Source of the DNA: Photobacterium sp. CCB-ST2H9
GTDB taxonomy: Bacteria; Pseudomonadota; Gammaproteobacteria; Enterobacterales; Vibrionaceae
Direction of reading: 5' to 3'
Assembly (NCBI RefSeq): GCF_023151555.2
Contig: NZ_CP100425.1
Location: forward strand, 2,728,001-2,792,000
Length of the DNA: 64,000 nucleotides
Below are positions 1-7,606 of the stretch, piece by piece (position 1 is the first letter of the stretch; each line of letters begins with the position of its first letter). The position numbers and the translations under genes are program-made. Under the pieces are notes generated by a model. That model ran no database searches. It was not told the DNA's origin and was given only the letters and a program-made list of their open reading frames with translations.

Positions 1-152
1 AGCTGGCAGCCGATCAGATCCTCAAGATTCTGAATACCGGAACTTAAAGTCGACTGACTGACGAAGCATTGTTTGGCCGCTTCGCCAAAATGGCGGGTTT
101 CGTAGAGGGTCACCAGATAATGAAGCTGTTTAAGCGAGGGAAATTTGCTCAT
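1..152 (-). CDS. LysR-family regulator, OxyR-like (N-terminus only, runs off left edge)
   Basis: The first 50 codons of a LysR-type regulator read leftward from an ATG at 150-152 and leave the window. The visible part is the winged helix-turn-helix DNA-binding domain, including the stretch HFGEAAKQCFVSQSTLS typical of OxyR proteins. It is divergent from a peroxiredoxin gene, the arrangement known for OxyR2/Prx2 pairs in Vibrio. The redox cysteines of OxyR lie in the unseen C-terminal domain, so peroxide sensing is inferred from the HTH similarity and the neighbour. Confidence 0.8.
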   Translation of the reverse strand, partial: MSKFPSLKQLHYLVTLYETRHFGEAAKQCFVSQSTLSSGIQNLEDLIGCQ

Positions 153-210
153 CGTATTTTTCGATTGTAATAATCTATTTATTCCACTTTTTTCAATGTA
201 GCACTTTCGC

Positions 211-274
211 TATAGTGTGTCCTGTTTTATCAGGGACTGCCCTTTGGGGGTGGTAATCATTCCAATATTAGGAG
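211..274 (+). promoter_or_regulatory. Probable prx promoter (-10 box) and ribosome binding site
   Basis: A TATAGT -10 box lies at 211-216 and has no good -35 box, as expected for a promoter that needs an activator such as OxyR. An AGGAG ribosome binding site at 270-274 sits 7 bases before the ATG of the peroxiredoxin gene. The AT-rich stretch 155-200, between the divergent genes, is the likely activator site; I could not identify a clear OxyR motif in it. Confidence 0.5.
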
Positions 275-281
275 CACCAAC

Positions 282-884
282 ATGGTACTAGTAGGTCGTC
301 AAGCACCAGATTTCACAGCTGCTGCAGTTCTGGGTAACGGTGAAATCGTTGAAAACTTCAACTTCAAGCAGTTCACTGAAGGTAAAAAAGCGGTTGTATT
401 CTTCTACCCACTGGACTTCACTTTCGTATGTCCTTCTGAACTGATTGCTTTCGACAAGCGTTTCGCTGACTTCCAAGCGAAAGGCGTTGAAGTTATCGGT
501 GTATCGATCGATTCTCAGTTCTCTCACAACGCATGGCGTAACACGGCTGTTGAGAACGGCGGTATCGGCCAGGTGAAATACCCTCTGATTGCTGACGTGA
601 AGCACGAAATCTGTAAAGCATACGACGTTGAGCACCCAGAAGCTGGTGTTGCTTTCCGTGGTTCTTTCCTGATTGACGAAGAAGGTGTTGTTCGTCACCA
701 AGTTGTGAACGACCTGCCACTGGGCCGTAACATCGACGAGATGCTGCGTATGGTTGACGCTCTGAACTTCCACCAGAAGAACGGTGAAGTTTGCCCGGCA
801 CAATGGGAAGAAGGTAAAGCGGGTATGGACGCTTCTCCTAAAGGCGTTGCTGCTTACCTGTCTGAGCACACTGCAGACCTGTAA
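282..884 (+). CDS. Typical 2-Cys peroxiredoxin (AhpC/Prx family)
   Basis: A cytoplasmic thiol peroxidase of 200 aa that reduces H2O2, organic peroxides and peroxynitrite. The peroxidatic cysteine is C50 in FTFVCPSE and the resolving cysteine is C171 in EVCPAQW, the full typical 2-Cys layout. The GGIG motif (93-96) of sensitive peroxiredoxins is present, but no C-terminal YF motif is seen. No ahpF reductase is adjacent, so thioredoxin or another reductase would recycle it. The codon choice is strongly biased (for example CGT for Arg), as in highly expressed genes. The divergent LysR gene is the likely regulator. It is probably the Prx2 type, but the subtype is an inference. Confidence 0.95.
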   Translation: MVLVGRQAPDFTAAAVLGNGEIVENFNFKQFTEGKKAVVFFYPLDFTFVCPSELIAFDKRFADFQAKGVEVIGVSIDSQFSHNAWRNTAVENGGIGQVKYPLIADVKHEICKAYDVEHPEAGVAFRGSFLIDEEGVVRHQVVNDLPLGRNIDEMLRMVDALNFHQKNGEVCPAQWEEGKAGMDASPKGVAAYLSEHTADL

Positions 885-908
885 TGCTTGCCTTACACTA
901 AATTGCTC

Positions 909-940
909 AGCCCGGCCTTTGTGCCGGGCTTATTTTTTCT
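909..940 (+). terminator. Rho-independent terminator after the peroxiredoxin gene
   Basis: An 8-bp GC-rich stem (909-916 with 923-930) and a six-base loop are followed by TATTTTTTCT. It ends the single-gene prx transcript 25 bases after the stop codon. Confidence 0.9.
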
Positions 941-1029
941 GTCTGCGCAACACTTGTTGATCCCGCTCTTCGACACCTGCATCATCTCCGATTACACTCG
1001 ACCCGGATTTTATTGCGAAAGGCTGTCTC

Positions 1030-1779
1030 ATGACCTCATTCCCGCTGACTCACCTTGAAGTCTGTATTGATAACATTGAATCACTTCATGCCGCACAGCA
1101 AGGTGGCGCAACCCGCATCGAACTCTGCTCATCTCTTTCACTCGGCGGACTCACCCCAAGTGCCGGCTTCATGCGTCAGACTGCACGCCTGTCGACTGTG
1201 CCTGTCTACGCCATGATCCGGCCGCGACAAGGCGACTTTTTGTTTTCCGGCGAAGACATGGATATCATGCTGGCCGATATTCATGCAGCCAGACAGGCAG
1301 GTTTACAAGGCGTGGTACTCGGCGTGTTAACACCGGATGGCCGGGTCGATACGAACCAGCTCGCTGCACTGATGCAAGCTGCAAACGGACTGGGCGTGAC
1401 CTTCCACCGCGCCATTGATCAGTGTACCGACTACCGTGAAGCACTGGACAGCCTGATGAATGCCGGATGTGAGCGCGTACTGACATCCGGCCTGAAGGCA
1501 TCGGCTCTGGAAGGTGCTGAAACACTGGCAGACATGGTCCGCTACTGCGGCAACCGACTCAGCATTATGGCCGGCGCCGGCGTCACAGCCGACAACGCCT
1601 CACAGATTCTGTCCCGAACCGGCGTCAAAGAGTTACACCTGTCCGGTAAGACAACACGGCCAAGTCAGATGACTCATCTTGCCTCAGAAGCCCATATGGG
1701 AAGTCAGGACGTGGATGACTTTTCTATACCGGTCACCGACTGCGAGAAAATAGCGGCGGTGCGCAAAGCACTCAGATAG
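1030..1779 (+). CDS. cutC: CutC family protein
   Basis: A 249-aa protein matching the CutC family over its full length (E. coli CutC is about 248 aa). The family has a TIM-barrel fold, visible in the N-terminal LEVCIDN, the RIELCSSLSLGGLTPS stretch, the MIRPR strand and the late AGAGVT segment. CutC was named for copper homeostasis, but its direct biochemical role is unsettled. The start is supported by an AAAGG ribosome binding site about 9 bases upstream. It is a monocistronic unit that converges on the next gene. Confidence 0.93.
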   Translation: MTSFPLTHLEVCIDNIESLHAAQQGGATRIELCSSLSLGGLTPSAGFMRQTARLSTVPVYAMIRPRQGDFLFSGEDMDIMLADIHAARQAGLQGVVLGVLTPDGRVDTNQLAALMQAANGLGVTFHRAIDQCTDYREALDSLMNAGCERVLTSGLKASALEGAETLADMVRYCGNRLSIMAGAGVTADNASQILSRTGVKELHLSGKTTRPSQMTHLASEAHMGSQDVDDFSIPVTDCEKIAAVRKALR

Positions 1780-1794
1780 ACAGCCGAAGACAAA

Positions 1795-1823
1795 CAAAAA
1801 AAGGCCTGCAATCTGGCAGGCCT
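1795..1823 (-). terminator. Terminator between cutC and the lipoprotein peptidase gene
   Basis: An 8-bp stem (AGGCCTGC at 1802-1809 with its complement at 1816-1823) is bordered by a run of A on the left, which becomes a U tract for minus-strand transcripts. It lies directly after the stop of the minus-strand gene. Confidence 0.85.
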
Positions 1824-1828
1824 GTGAT

Positions 1829-3310
1829 TTAAAAACCTTTAATCTTATCAACCGGATGAGGAACCCTCGGCTGATTACCAAACCGCTCTGAAAACCAGAT
1901 GTATCGCGAGCACTCTCGATCCGAAATTTTGTCTTCCGGATTGATCAGATAACTTGTGGTGGCCTGATCAATACACGTGTTATCACTGTAACTAAAGCCA
2001 TGATTCACATAGTCATGCATCGTCAGGAAGCTCGCTGAATTTCCGAGTGCCTGCACCATTTCCTGCGCCCAGGTATATGGTGTAGCCGGGTCATACTGGC
2101 CCCCAATGACTAATATTTGCTGGCCATTTAACTTCAAACCCAGATCAGACATATCCGCAACCGGATCCCGCTGGGCTTGCCATCCCAGACAAAGTTCAGC
2201 TGTTTCTTCATGGGTTAATTTACCATACAACGCTGAAGCATCTTCATAACGGTATTGAGAGGATAAAATCTCACTATTTGACAATGGGATCCTTTCATCG
2301 GTACAAACAACAGCCTGGAACAAGGCACTGTCCCGGAGATCATCCGCCGCTAGCCGTGAGTATTGGTTATTACGACGCAGCCAGGCTAAATCCAAGATCA
2401 GCGATCGCCTTTTATCTTCATCCAATAAGCTTCTCAGCGAGAAATTGATTATCTGCCACTCATTCTCAGATTCTCTGGCCACCGTTGCGTTCATCGCCTG
2501 AGCCACTTTCTCTTTATCCAGATTTCCGTCAAGAGCTGCATAGCTACCATTGACGAACGCTGCTTCCATGACGGTACGATACCGGGCATCGCGGTCCGGA
2601 AAATTCTTATAATCTAACCGATACGCGGCAATTTTCTCGTAACCGGCTGCATTACCTAATCTGATTTCAATATTATTCGCCAGAGAAGGAGACATCGGCG
2701 AATCCAGCACAATGGCACGAACACGCTCCGGGAAAGTATTGGCATACAAGGCTCCCAAACGCGTTCCGTATGAATACCCAAGGAACGTTAGCTTTTCATC
2801 ACCAAGTTTTTCACGAAGCCTGTCAATATCATGAACCACAGAATTACTGCCAAGAAACGGCGCAATTTGTCTGAAAGTATTCTCACAATTTCCGGTTTCA
2901 TTGTATTCAGCAACCGCACATTGCGTTAACGAATCAGCGAACGCACTGAGACCAGCCCCTCTTGGATCGATCCCGACAATATCAAACCGGTCTAAAATTT
3001 CAGCAGGGAATAATCTCTCAGCCATGTAAGCGGCACTTTGAACGGCTTCGGCTCCTGGCCCGCCAAAGTTCATCAGCAAAGCGCCGATACGTTCAGCAGG
3101 ATTGCGCGCAGGGTGGACACCATAAAATATGTCGACCATATCCCCGTCCGGCTGTGAGTAATCCTTAGGAACCTGCAGAAAATCACAGGTCATGTTGTCA
3201 GGGCAATTTTGCTCAATTAACTGTTGTCTGGCTGAAAAATGGTTATTTTTATCGCCGCCACAGCCAGCTAAAAACAAACATACAAGCGCTCCAATTGCTA
3301 ACGTCTTCAT
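1829..3310 (-). CDS. Alpha/beta-hydrolase lipoprotein, TAP-like (tripeptidyl aminopeptidase type)
   Basis: A 493-aa exported hydrolase. I place the start at the ATG at 3310, preceded by AAGGGTAG, rather than 42 bases upstream, because it begins exactly at a lipoprotein signal peptide with lipobox LAGC (C17). The nucleophile elbow is GYSYGTRLG (S180). A late GGQYDPATP supplies the acid and NHGFS the histidine, and the NFGGPG oxyanion region lies near residue 81. The C-terminal part matches the TAP domain found in tripeptidyl aminopeptidases of the SlpD/SlpE type. It probably trims peptides in the cell envelope; the substrate is unknown. It stands alone with its own terminator. Confidence 0.85.
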   Translation of the reverse strand: MKTLAIGALVCLFLAGCGGDKNNHFSARQQLIEQNCPDNMTCDFLQVPKDYSQPDGDMVDIFYGVHPARNPAERIGALLMNFGGPGAEAVQSAAYMAERLFPAEILDRFDIVGIDPRGAGLSAFADSLTQCAVAEYNETGNCENTFRQIAPFLGSNSVVHDIDRLREKLGDEKLTFLGYSYGTRLGALYANTFPERVRAIVLDSPMSPSLANNIEIRLGNAAGYEKIAAYRLDYKNFPDRDARYRTVMEAAFVNGSYAALDGNLDKEKVAQAMNATVARESENEWQIINFSLRSLLDEDKRRSLILDLAWLRRNNQYSRLAADDLRDSALFQAVVCTDERIPLSNSEILSSQYRYEDASALYGKLTHEETAELCLGWQAQRDPVADMSDLGLKLNGQQILVIGGQYDPATPYTWAQEMVQALGNSASFLTMHDYVNHGFSYSDNTCIDQATTSYLINPEDKISDRECSRYIWFSERFGNQPRVPHPVDKIKGF

Positions 3311-3543
3311 TTTACTACCCTTGAATTTTTGAGCGTTTTCATCATTACTCACTTTGTCCCGAAAAATGCTGGAACTGATATAAAATCAAGCAATTGCCAG
3401 ATAAAAACAGTTCACCGGAATATTACTTTCAGTATCTCTTATGCTTGATGCAACATTTTGAAACATATGCACTTGAAACAATAAAAGTCAGCCGGGATGA
3501 TACCAGTAACTGTGCACACCGTTCTATAAAAACGGAGTAAGAT

Positions 3544-4353
3544 ATGAGTAGTTTTGATTTAAGTAAGAAATTGAAAAAGAAAGATTATGATGAGGCGCTC
3601 GAACTTCTCCAAATCGAGCTGGTGAAATGCCAGGAATGGGTCAAGCAGGAAGGCTTGCGCATTGTGGTGATATTTGAAGGCCGGGATGCTGCGGGCAAAG
3701 GCGGCACCATCAAGCGGATCACGGAAAAGCTCAACCCGCGTGTGTGCCGGGTCGTCGCTTTACCCAAGCCAACAGAAAAAGAACGTTCCCAGTGGTATTT
3801 TCAGCGGTATGTCGAGCAACTTCCTGCCGCGGGTGAGATCGTCCTGTTCGACCGAAGCTGGTACAACCGGGCTGGCGTCGAAAAGGTGATGGGCTTTTGT
3901 ACCGGCGAGGAGTACGAAGAGTTTCTGCTGGCGTGCCCTGAATTCGAACGCATGTTGCAGCGCTCAGGGATCATTTTGATTAAATACTGGTTTTCCGTTT
4001 CCGATGAAGAACAGGAAAAACGCTTTCTGGAACGAATCAATACGCCCATCAAACGCTGGAAGTTCAGCCCGATGGATCTGGAATCCCGTTCCCGTTGGGC
4101 AGACTATTCAGCGGCCAAAGACAAGATGTTTGCCCATACCGATACCAAACAAAGTCCCTGGTGGGTGGTCGACAGCGATGATAAGAAAAAAGCCCGCATC
4201 AACTGCATATCCCACATGCTGAGCCAGATCCCTTACGAAGACATTGAGTACCCTGAAGTCGTGCTGCCGGAGATCAACCAGGAAGGTTATTCTCGTCCGC
4301 CGATGGATGAACAGACGTTCGTGCCTGATCGTTTTGATAAAAATGGCGACTAG
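3544..4353 (+). CDS. ppk2: Polyphosphate kinase 2 (PPK2 family)
   Basis: A 269-aa PPK2-family enzyme, which transfers phosphate between polyphosphate and nucleotides and in most members favours making NTP or NDP from polyphosphate. The Walker A motif is FEGRDAAGKGGT (about residues 44-55), and the Walker B/lid part is LFDRSWYNRAG followed by EKVMGF. The length fits the one-domain class I type. The start follows a GGAGTAAG site. It lies convergent to phoU at the edge of the phosphate block that also holds ppk1 and ppx, so it is probably part of the same polyphosphate economy, although I see no convincing Pho box in front of it. Confidence 0.93.
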   Translation: MSSFDLSKKLKKKDYDEALELLQIELVKCQEWVKQEGLRIVVIFEGRDAAGKGGTIKRITEKLNPRVCRVVALPKPTEKERSQWYFQRYVEQLPAAGEIVLFDRSWYNRAGVEKVMGFCTGEEYEEFLLACPEFERMLQRSGIILIKYWFSVSDEEQEKRFLERINTPIKRWKFSPMDLESRSRWADYSAAKDKMFAHTDTKQSPWWVVDSDDKKKARINCISHMLSQIPYEDIEYPEVVLPEINQEGYSRPPMDEQTFVPDRFDKNGD

Positions 4354-4375
4354 TATCCAGGGGACTTATCAGACA

Positions 4376-4401
4376 AACAGGGAGCCTTCTGGCTCCCTGT
4401 T
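4376..4401. terminator. Stem-loop between convergent ppk2 and phoU
   Basis: A perfect 11-bp inverted repeat (4376-4386 with 4391-4401) with a TTCT loop fills the gap between the convergent genes. There is no long U tract on either strand, so it is a weak or bidirectional terminator. Confidence 0.7.
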
Positions 4402-4403
4402 GT

Positions 4404-5120
4404 TCAGCGATGACTGTCGAGAAAATTTTCCATTTCCTGCGGGCTGGTATGACGAATATCCTTCCCTTTCACAAAATAAATAATGTACTCACAGATGTTC
4501 TGGCACCGGTCACCGACCCGCTCAATGGACCGGGCTGACCACATCACCTGCAGCACATTCGGAATCGAACGCGGATCTTCCATCATATAAGTCATCAGCT
4601 GACGAATGATCGCTTCATATTCCTTATCAATCCGGTCGTCTTCCTGATAAACACGGATCGCGGCTTTCACATCCATCCGGGCAAAAGCATCCAGTACCTC
4701 ATGCAGCATACGGGCGGCATGCTGACCCAGTGCTTCCAGTGATACCAGCAGGTTGTACTGCTTGTTGGTAAAGTTTTCCAGAGCGACTTTAGCAATGCTT
4801 TCCGCAACATCCCCGATCCGCTCCAGATCCGTAATGGTTTTGATGATGGCAATCACCAGACGCAGATCACTGGCTGTCGGCTGTCGCTTGGCAATGATCC
4901 GGGTACAGGCCTCATCAATCGCGACCTCCATCGCATTGACCTTGTGATCGTCCTTAATCACCCGACGTGCCAGATCCACATCCTGCTTGTGCATAGCTTT
5001 CAGGGCATCCGTCAGTTGCTGCTCAACCAGTCCGCCCATCGCCAGCACATGAGAGCGGATACTTTCCAGTTCTGCGTTAAACTGGCCGGAGATATGACGG
5101 CTAAGACTCAAATTATCCAA
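4404..5120 (-). CDS. phoU: Phosphate signalling regulator PhoU
   Basis: A 238-aa all-helical protein with the two PhoU repeats. Metal-binding type motifs of the form ExxxD are visible (for example ERIGD near residue 97 and ERVGDR near 205). PhoU works with the Pst transporter to keep PhoR in its phosphatase state when phosphate is plentiful. It is the last gene of pstC-pstA-pstB-phoU, 11 bases after pstB, and its length matches E. coli PhoU (241 aa). Confidence 0.97.
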   Translation of the reverse strand: MDNLSLSRHISGQFNAELESIRSHVLAMGGLVEQQLTDALKAMHKQDVDLARRVIKDDHKVNAMEVAIDEACTRIIAKRQPTASDLRLVIAIIKTITDLERIGDVAESIAKVALENFTNKQYNLLVSLEALGQHAARMLHEVLDAFARMDVKAAIRVYQEDDRIDKEYEAIIRQLMTYMMEDPRSIPNVLQVMWSARSIERVGDRCQNICEYIIYFVKGKDIRHTSPQEMENFLDSHR

Positions 5121-5131
5121 TCTGTAACTCC

Positions 5132-5950
5132 TCAGCCGTACCGGCCAGTAATGTAATCTTCTGTGCGTTTCTCTTTCGGGGTGGTGAAAATATCATTGGT
5201 AGACGCATATTCCACCAGCTCTCCCATGTGCATAAAGGCGGTATTGTCCGAGACCCGGGCAGCCTGCTGCATGTTATGCGTCACGATAATCACCGTGTAC
5301 TTTTTCTTGAGATCGTTAATCAGCTCTTCAATGGTCAGGGTCGATATCGGGTCCAGCGCCGACGTTGGCTCATCCAGCAGAATCACTTCGGGCTCAATCG
5401 CAATTGCACGGGCGATCACCAGCCGCTGCTGCTGCCCCCCCGACAGACCAAAGGCATTTTCATGCAACCGATCTTTGACTTCGTCCCACAAAGCCGCGCC
5501 ACGCAGTGAGTTTTCCACCGCATCATCCAGTACCCGGGTGTTTTTCACCCCCTGCAGACGCAGGCCGTACACCACATTTTCATAAATCGATTTAGGAAAC
5601 GGATTCGGCCGTTGAAACACCATTCCTACCCGGCGGCGCAATGAGGCAACATCCACATCCTGATCATAGATGTTTCTGCCGTGCAGCAGGATCTGACCTT
5701 CCACCCGGCATCCTTCCACCAGTTCATTCATTCGGTTAATACAACGGAGAAGCGTCGATTTACCGCAGCCTGACGGACCGATAAAAGCCGTCACCTGCCC
5801 TTTGGCAATCTTCATGTCGATATGATACAGCGCCTGTTTCTGACCATAGAACAGATCCAGCCCGTCAATGGTCAGGGCAGTTTTCTCCTCGGGTAATGCG
5901 GTCAGATCGACTGGCTTGAGCAAGTCCATACTGGCGTTGAATGAAAACAT
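5132..5950 (-). CDS. pstB: Phosphate ABC transporter ATP-binding protein PstB
   Basis: A 272-aa ATPase of the high-affinity phosphate importer. Walker A is GPSGCGKST (58-66), the signature is LSGGQQQR, Walker B is [12 protein letters not shown] and the H-loop is VTHNM, all intact. About 20 extra N-terminal residues precede the core compared with E. coli PstB (257 aa). It sits 14 bases downstream of pstA and just before phoU, so it is co-transcribed with them. Confidence 0.97.
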   Translation of the reverse strand: MFSFNASMDLLKPVDLTALPEEKTALTIDGLDLFYGQKQALYHIDMKIAKGQVTAFIGPSGCGKSTLLRCINRMNELVEGCRVEGQILLHGRNIYDQDVDVASLRRRVGMVFQRPNPFPKSIYENVVYGLRLQGVKNTRVLDDAVENSLRGAALWDEVKDRLHENAFGLSGGQQQRLVIARAIAIEPEVILLDEPTSALDPISTLTIEELINDLKKKYTVIIVTHNMQQAARVSDNTAFMHMGELVEYASTNDIFTTPKEKRTEDYITGRYG

Positions 5951-5964
5951 CTACATCCTTCTCG

Positions 5965-7575
5965 TTATTGTTCCAGATCGCGGAATTTCTCCCGCAGGTG
6001 ATTACGAATCCCGATCGCGGTCAGGTTCAGCCCCACAATCACAGTGACCAGCAGCAGCGAAGTGGCAAACACCAATGGCCGGGCTGCTTCAACATTCGGA
6101 CTTTGAAAGCCCACATCATAAATATGGTAGCCAAGATGCATGAACTTCCGATCTAAATGTAAATACGGAAACTGAGCATCGACCGGCAGGGACGGCGCCA
6201 TTTTCACGACTCCGACCAGCATCAGCGGTGCAACTTCACCGGCTGCCCTCGCCACCGCCAGGATCAGACCGGTCATAATGGCAGGACTGGCCATTGGAAT
6301 CACAATGCGCCACAACGTTTCAGCCTGTGTAGCCCCTAAGGCCAGCGAGCCGTGGCGAATCGAAGGCGGGATCCTTGCCAGCCCCTCCTCTGTAGAAACA
6401 ATCACCACGGGCAGGGTCAAAATCGCCAGTGTCAGTGCCGACCATAAAATGCCCGGCGTTCCGAAAGTCGGGGCAGGCAGCTGATCGGAAAAGAAAATCT
6501 CATCAATCGTGCCGCCAATCATATAAACAAAAAAGCCGAGACCAAAAACTCCGTACACAATCGACGGAACACCCGCCAGATTGATGACCGCCACCCGAAT
6601 CAGACGGGTAAACCGGTTCTGCTCAGCGTATTCATGTAAGTATATCGCGGCCAGTACCCCTAATGGCGTCACGATAACACTCATCAGTAATACCATCAGC
6701 ACGGTGCCGAAAATAGCAGGAAACACACCGCCTTCCGTATTGGCTTCACGAGGCGCATCGGTCACAAAGTGTCCGACCTGGCGCCCCCAGTGCGCGACCT
6801 TTTCGCTGAAACTCATATCGTTGGGATACCAGAGATACAAAATTTCAGCCAGCGGAATACGGACCGTCTGCCCTTGTGCATCTCTGACCAGCAGTGCCTG
6901 CCCATCCAGCTTTTGCTTCATCTGCTTCAGCTGTTGCTCAACCGCTTCCAGTTGCGACTGCAATGCCTGACGCGAGGTTTCCGGAGCCGTCTGACCACGC
7001 TGATTTTTCATCCCGGCCAGTTGCCGGTACAGCGGAATATACTGACTGTCGTTCAGCTCCCGGATGGCCTCGCGCATGACTTCCGCTTCTGTCAGCCATG
7101 TTCCCAGCGACGCCAGTGACGAAACCTCATGCCGGGAGCTGCCGTCTAAAACCGCCTGCGGGTAACCGTAAAACTTACCGTTTCTTACCCGGTCCATCAC
7201 CGCCACCCCGTGGGCGACAGTTTGCGAGTGGATCTGGGTTGCCAGCACGGTTACGAAATCCAGCTCTGCCAGTTCCCGGTTTCCGGTTTTAATCAGATAG
7301 CGATCAATGGTCGGGCTGTCGTTTCCCTGCAGCGAATACCCGGCTTCCAGCAGCTGCTGACGCGGCACAGCTCTGGTTTCATAAATTTCACCCAGCACGA
7401 CCTGCTCCCGGTCAGCCATGCTGACCGAAAACTGGTACACAGGTGACGGCCAGAAGTAGCTCAATCCCTTCCAGCCAATCATCAGTAATAGTCCCAGTAC
7501 CGCCAGCAGACTTAAACTGACTGAGCCTGCAGTCAGCCAGATCCAGGGCGATCCGGAACGCATCCATTTCAACAT
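5965..7575 (-). CDS. pstA: Phosphate ABC transporter permease PstA, enlarged form
   Basis: At 536 aa this permease is almost twice the length of E. coli PstA (296 aa). An N-terminal membrane helix (about residues 12-36) is followed by a roughly 240-residue soluble segment with a Gln-rich coiled stretch (about 190-225), then the normal six-helix permease core from about residue 290, including the EAA-type loop GSLALGATQAETLWRIVIP. This long form with an added periplasmic segment is known in Vibrio and Pseudomonas relatives. It follows pstC by 31 bases. Confidence 0.93.
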   Translation of the reverse strand: MLKWMRSGSPWIWLTAGSVSLSLLAVLGLLLMIGWKGLSYFWPSPVYQFSVSMADREQVVLGEIYETRAVPRQQLLEAGYSLQGNDSPTIDRYLIKTGNRELAELDFVTVLATQIHSQTVAHGVAVMDRVRNGKFYGYPQAVLDGSSRHEVSSLASLGTWLTEAEVMREAIRELNDSQYIPLYRQLAGMKNQRGQTAPETSRQALQSQLEAVEQQLKQMKQKLDGQALLVRDAQGQTVRIPLAEILYLWYPNDMSFSEKVAHWGRQVGHFVTDAPREANTEGGVFPAIFGTVLMVLLMSVIVTPLGVLAAIYLHEYAEQNRFTRLIRVAVINLAGVPSIVYGVFGLGFFVYMIGGTIDEIFFSDQLPAPTFGTPGILWSALTLAILTLPVVIVSTEEGLARIPPSIRHGSLALGATQAETLWRIVIPMASPAIMTGLILAVARAAGEVAPLMLVGVVKMAPSLPVDAQFPYLHLDRKFMHLGYHIYDVGFQSPNVEAARPLVFATSLLLVTVIVGLNLTAIGIRNHLREKFRDLEQ

Positions 7576-7606
7576 TGATTCTGCAACTCAGCCTTTCCCC
7601 CGGCCG

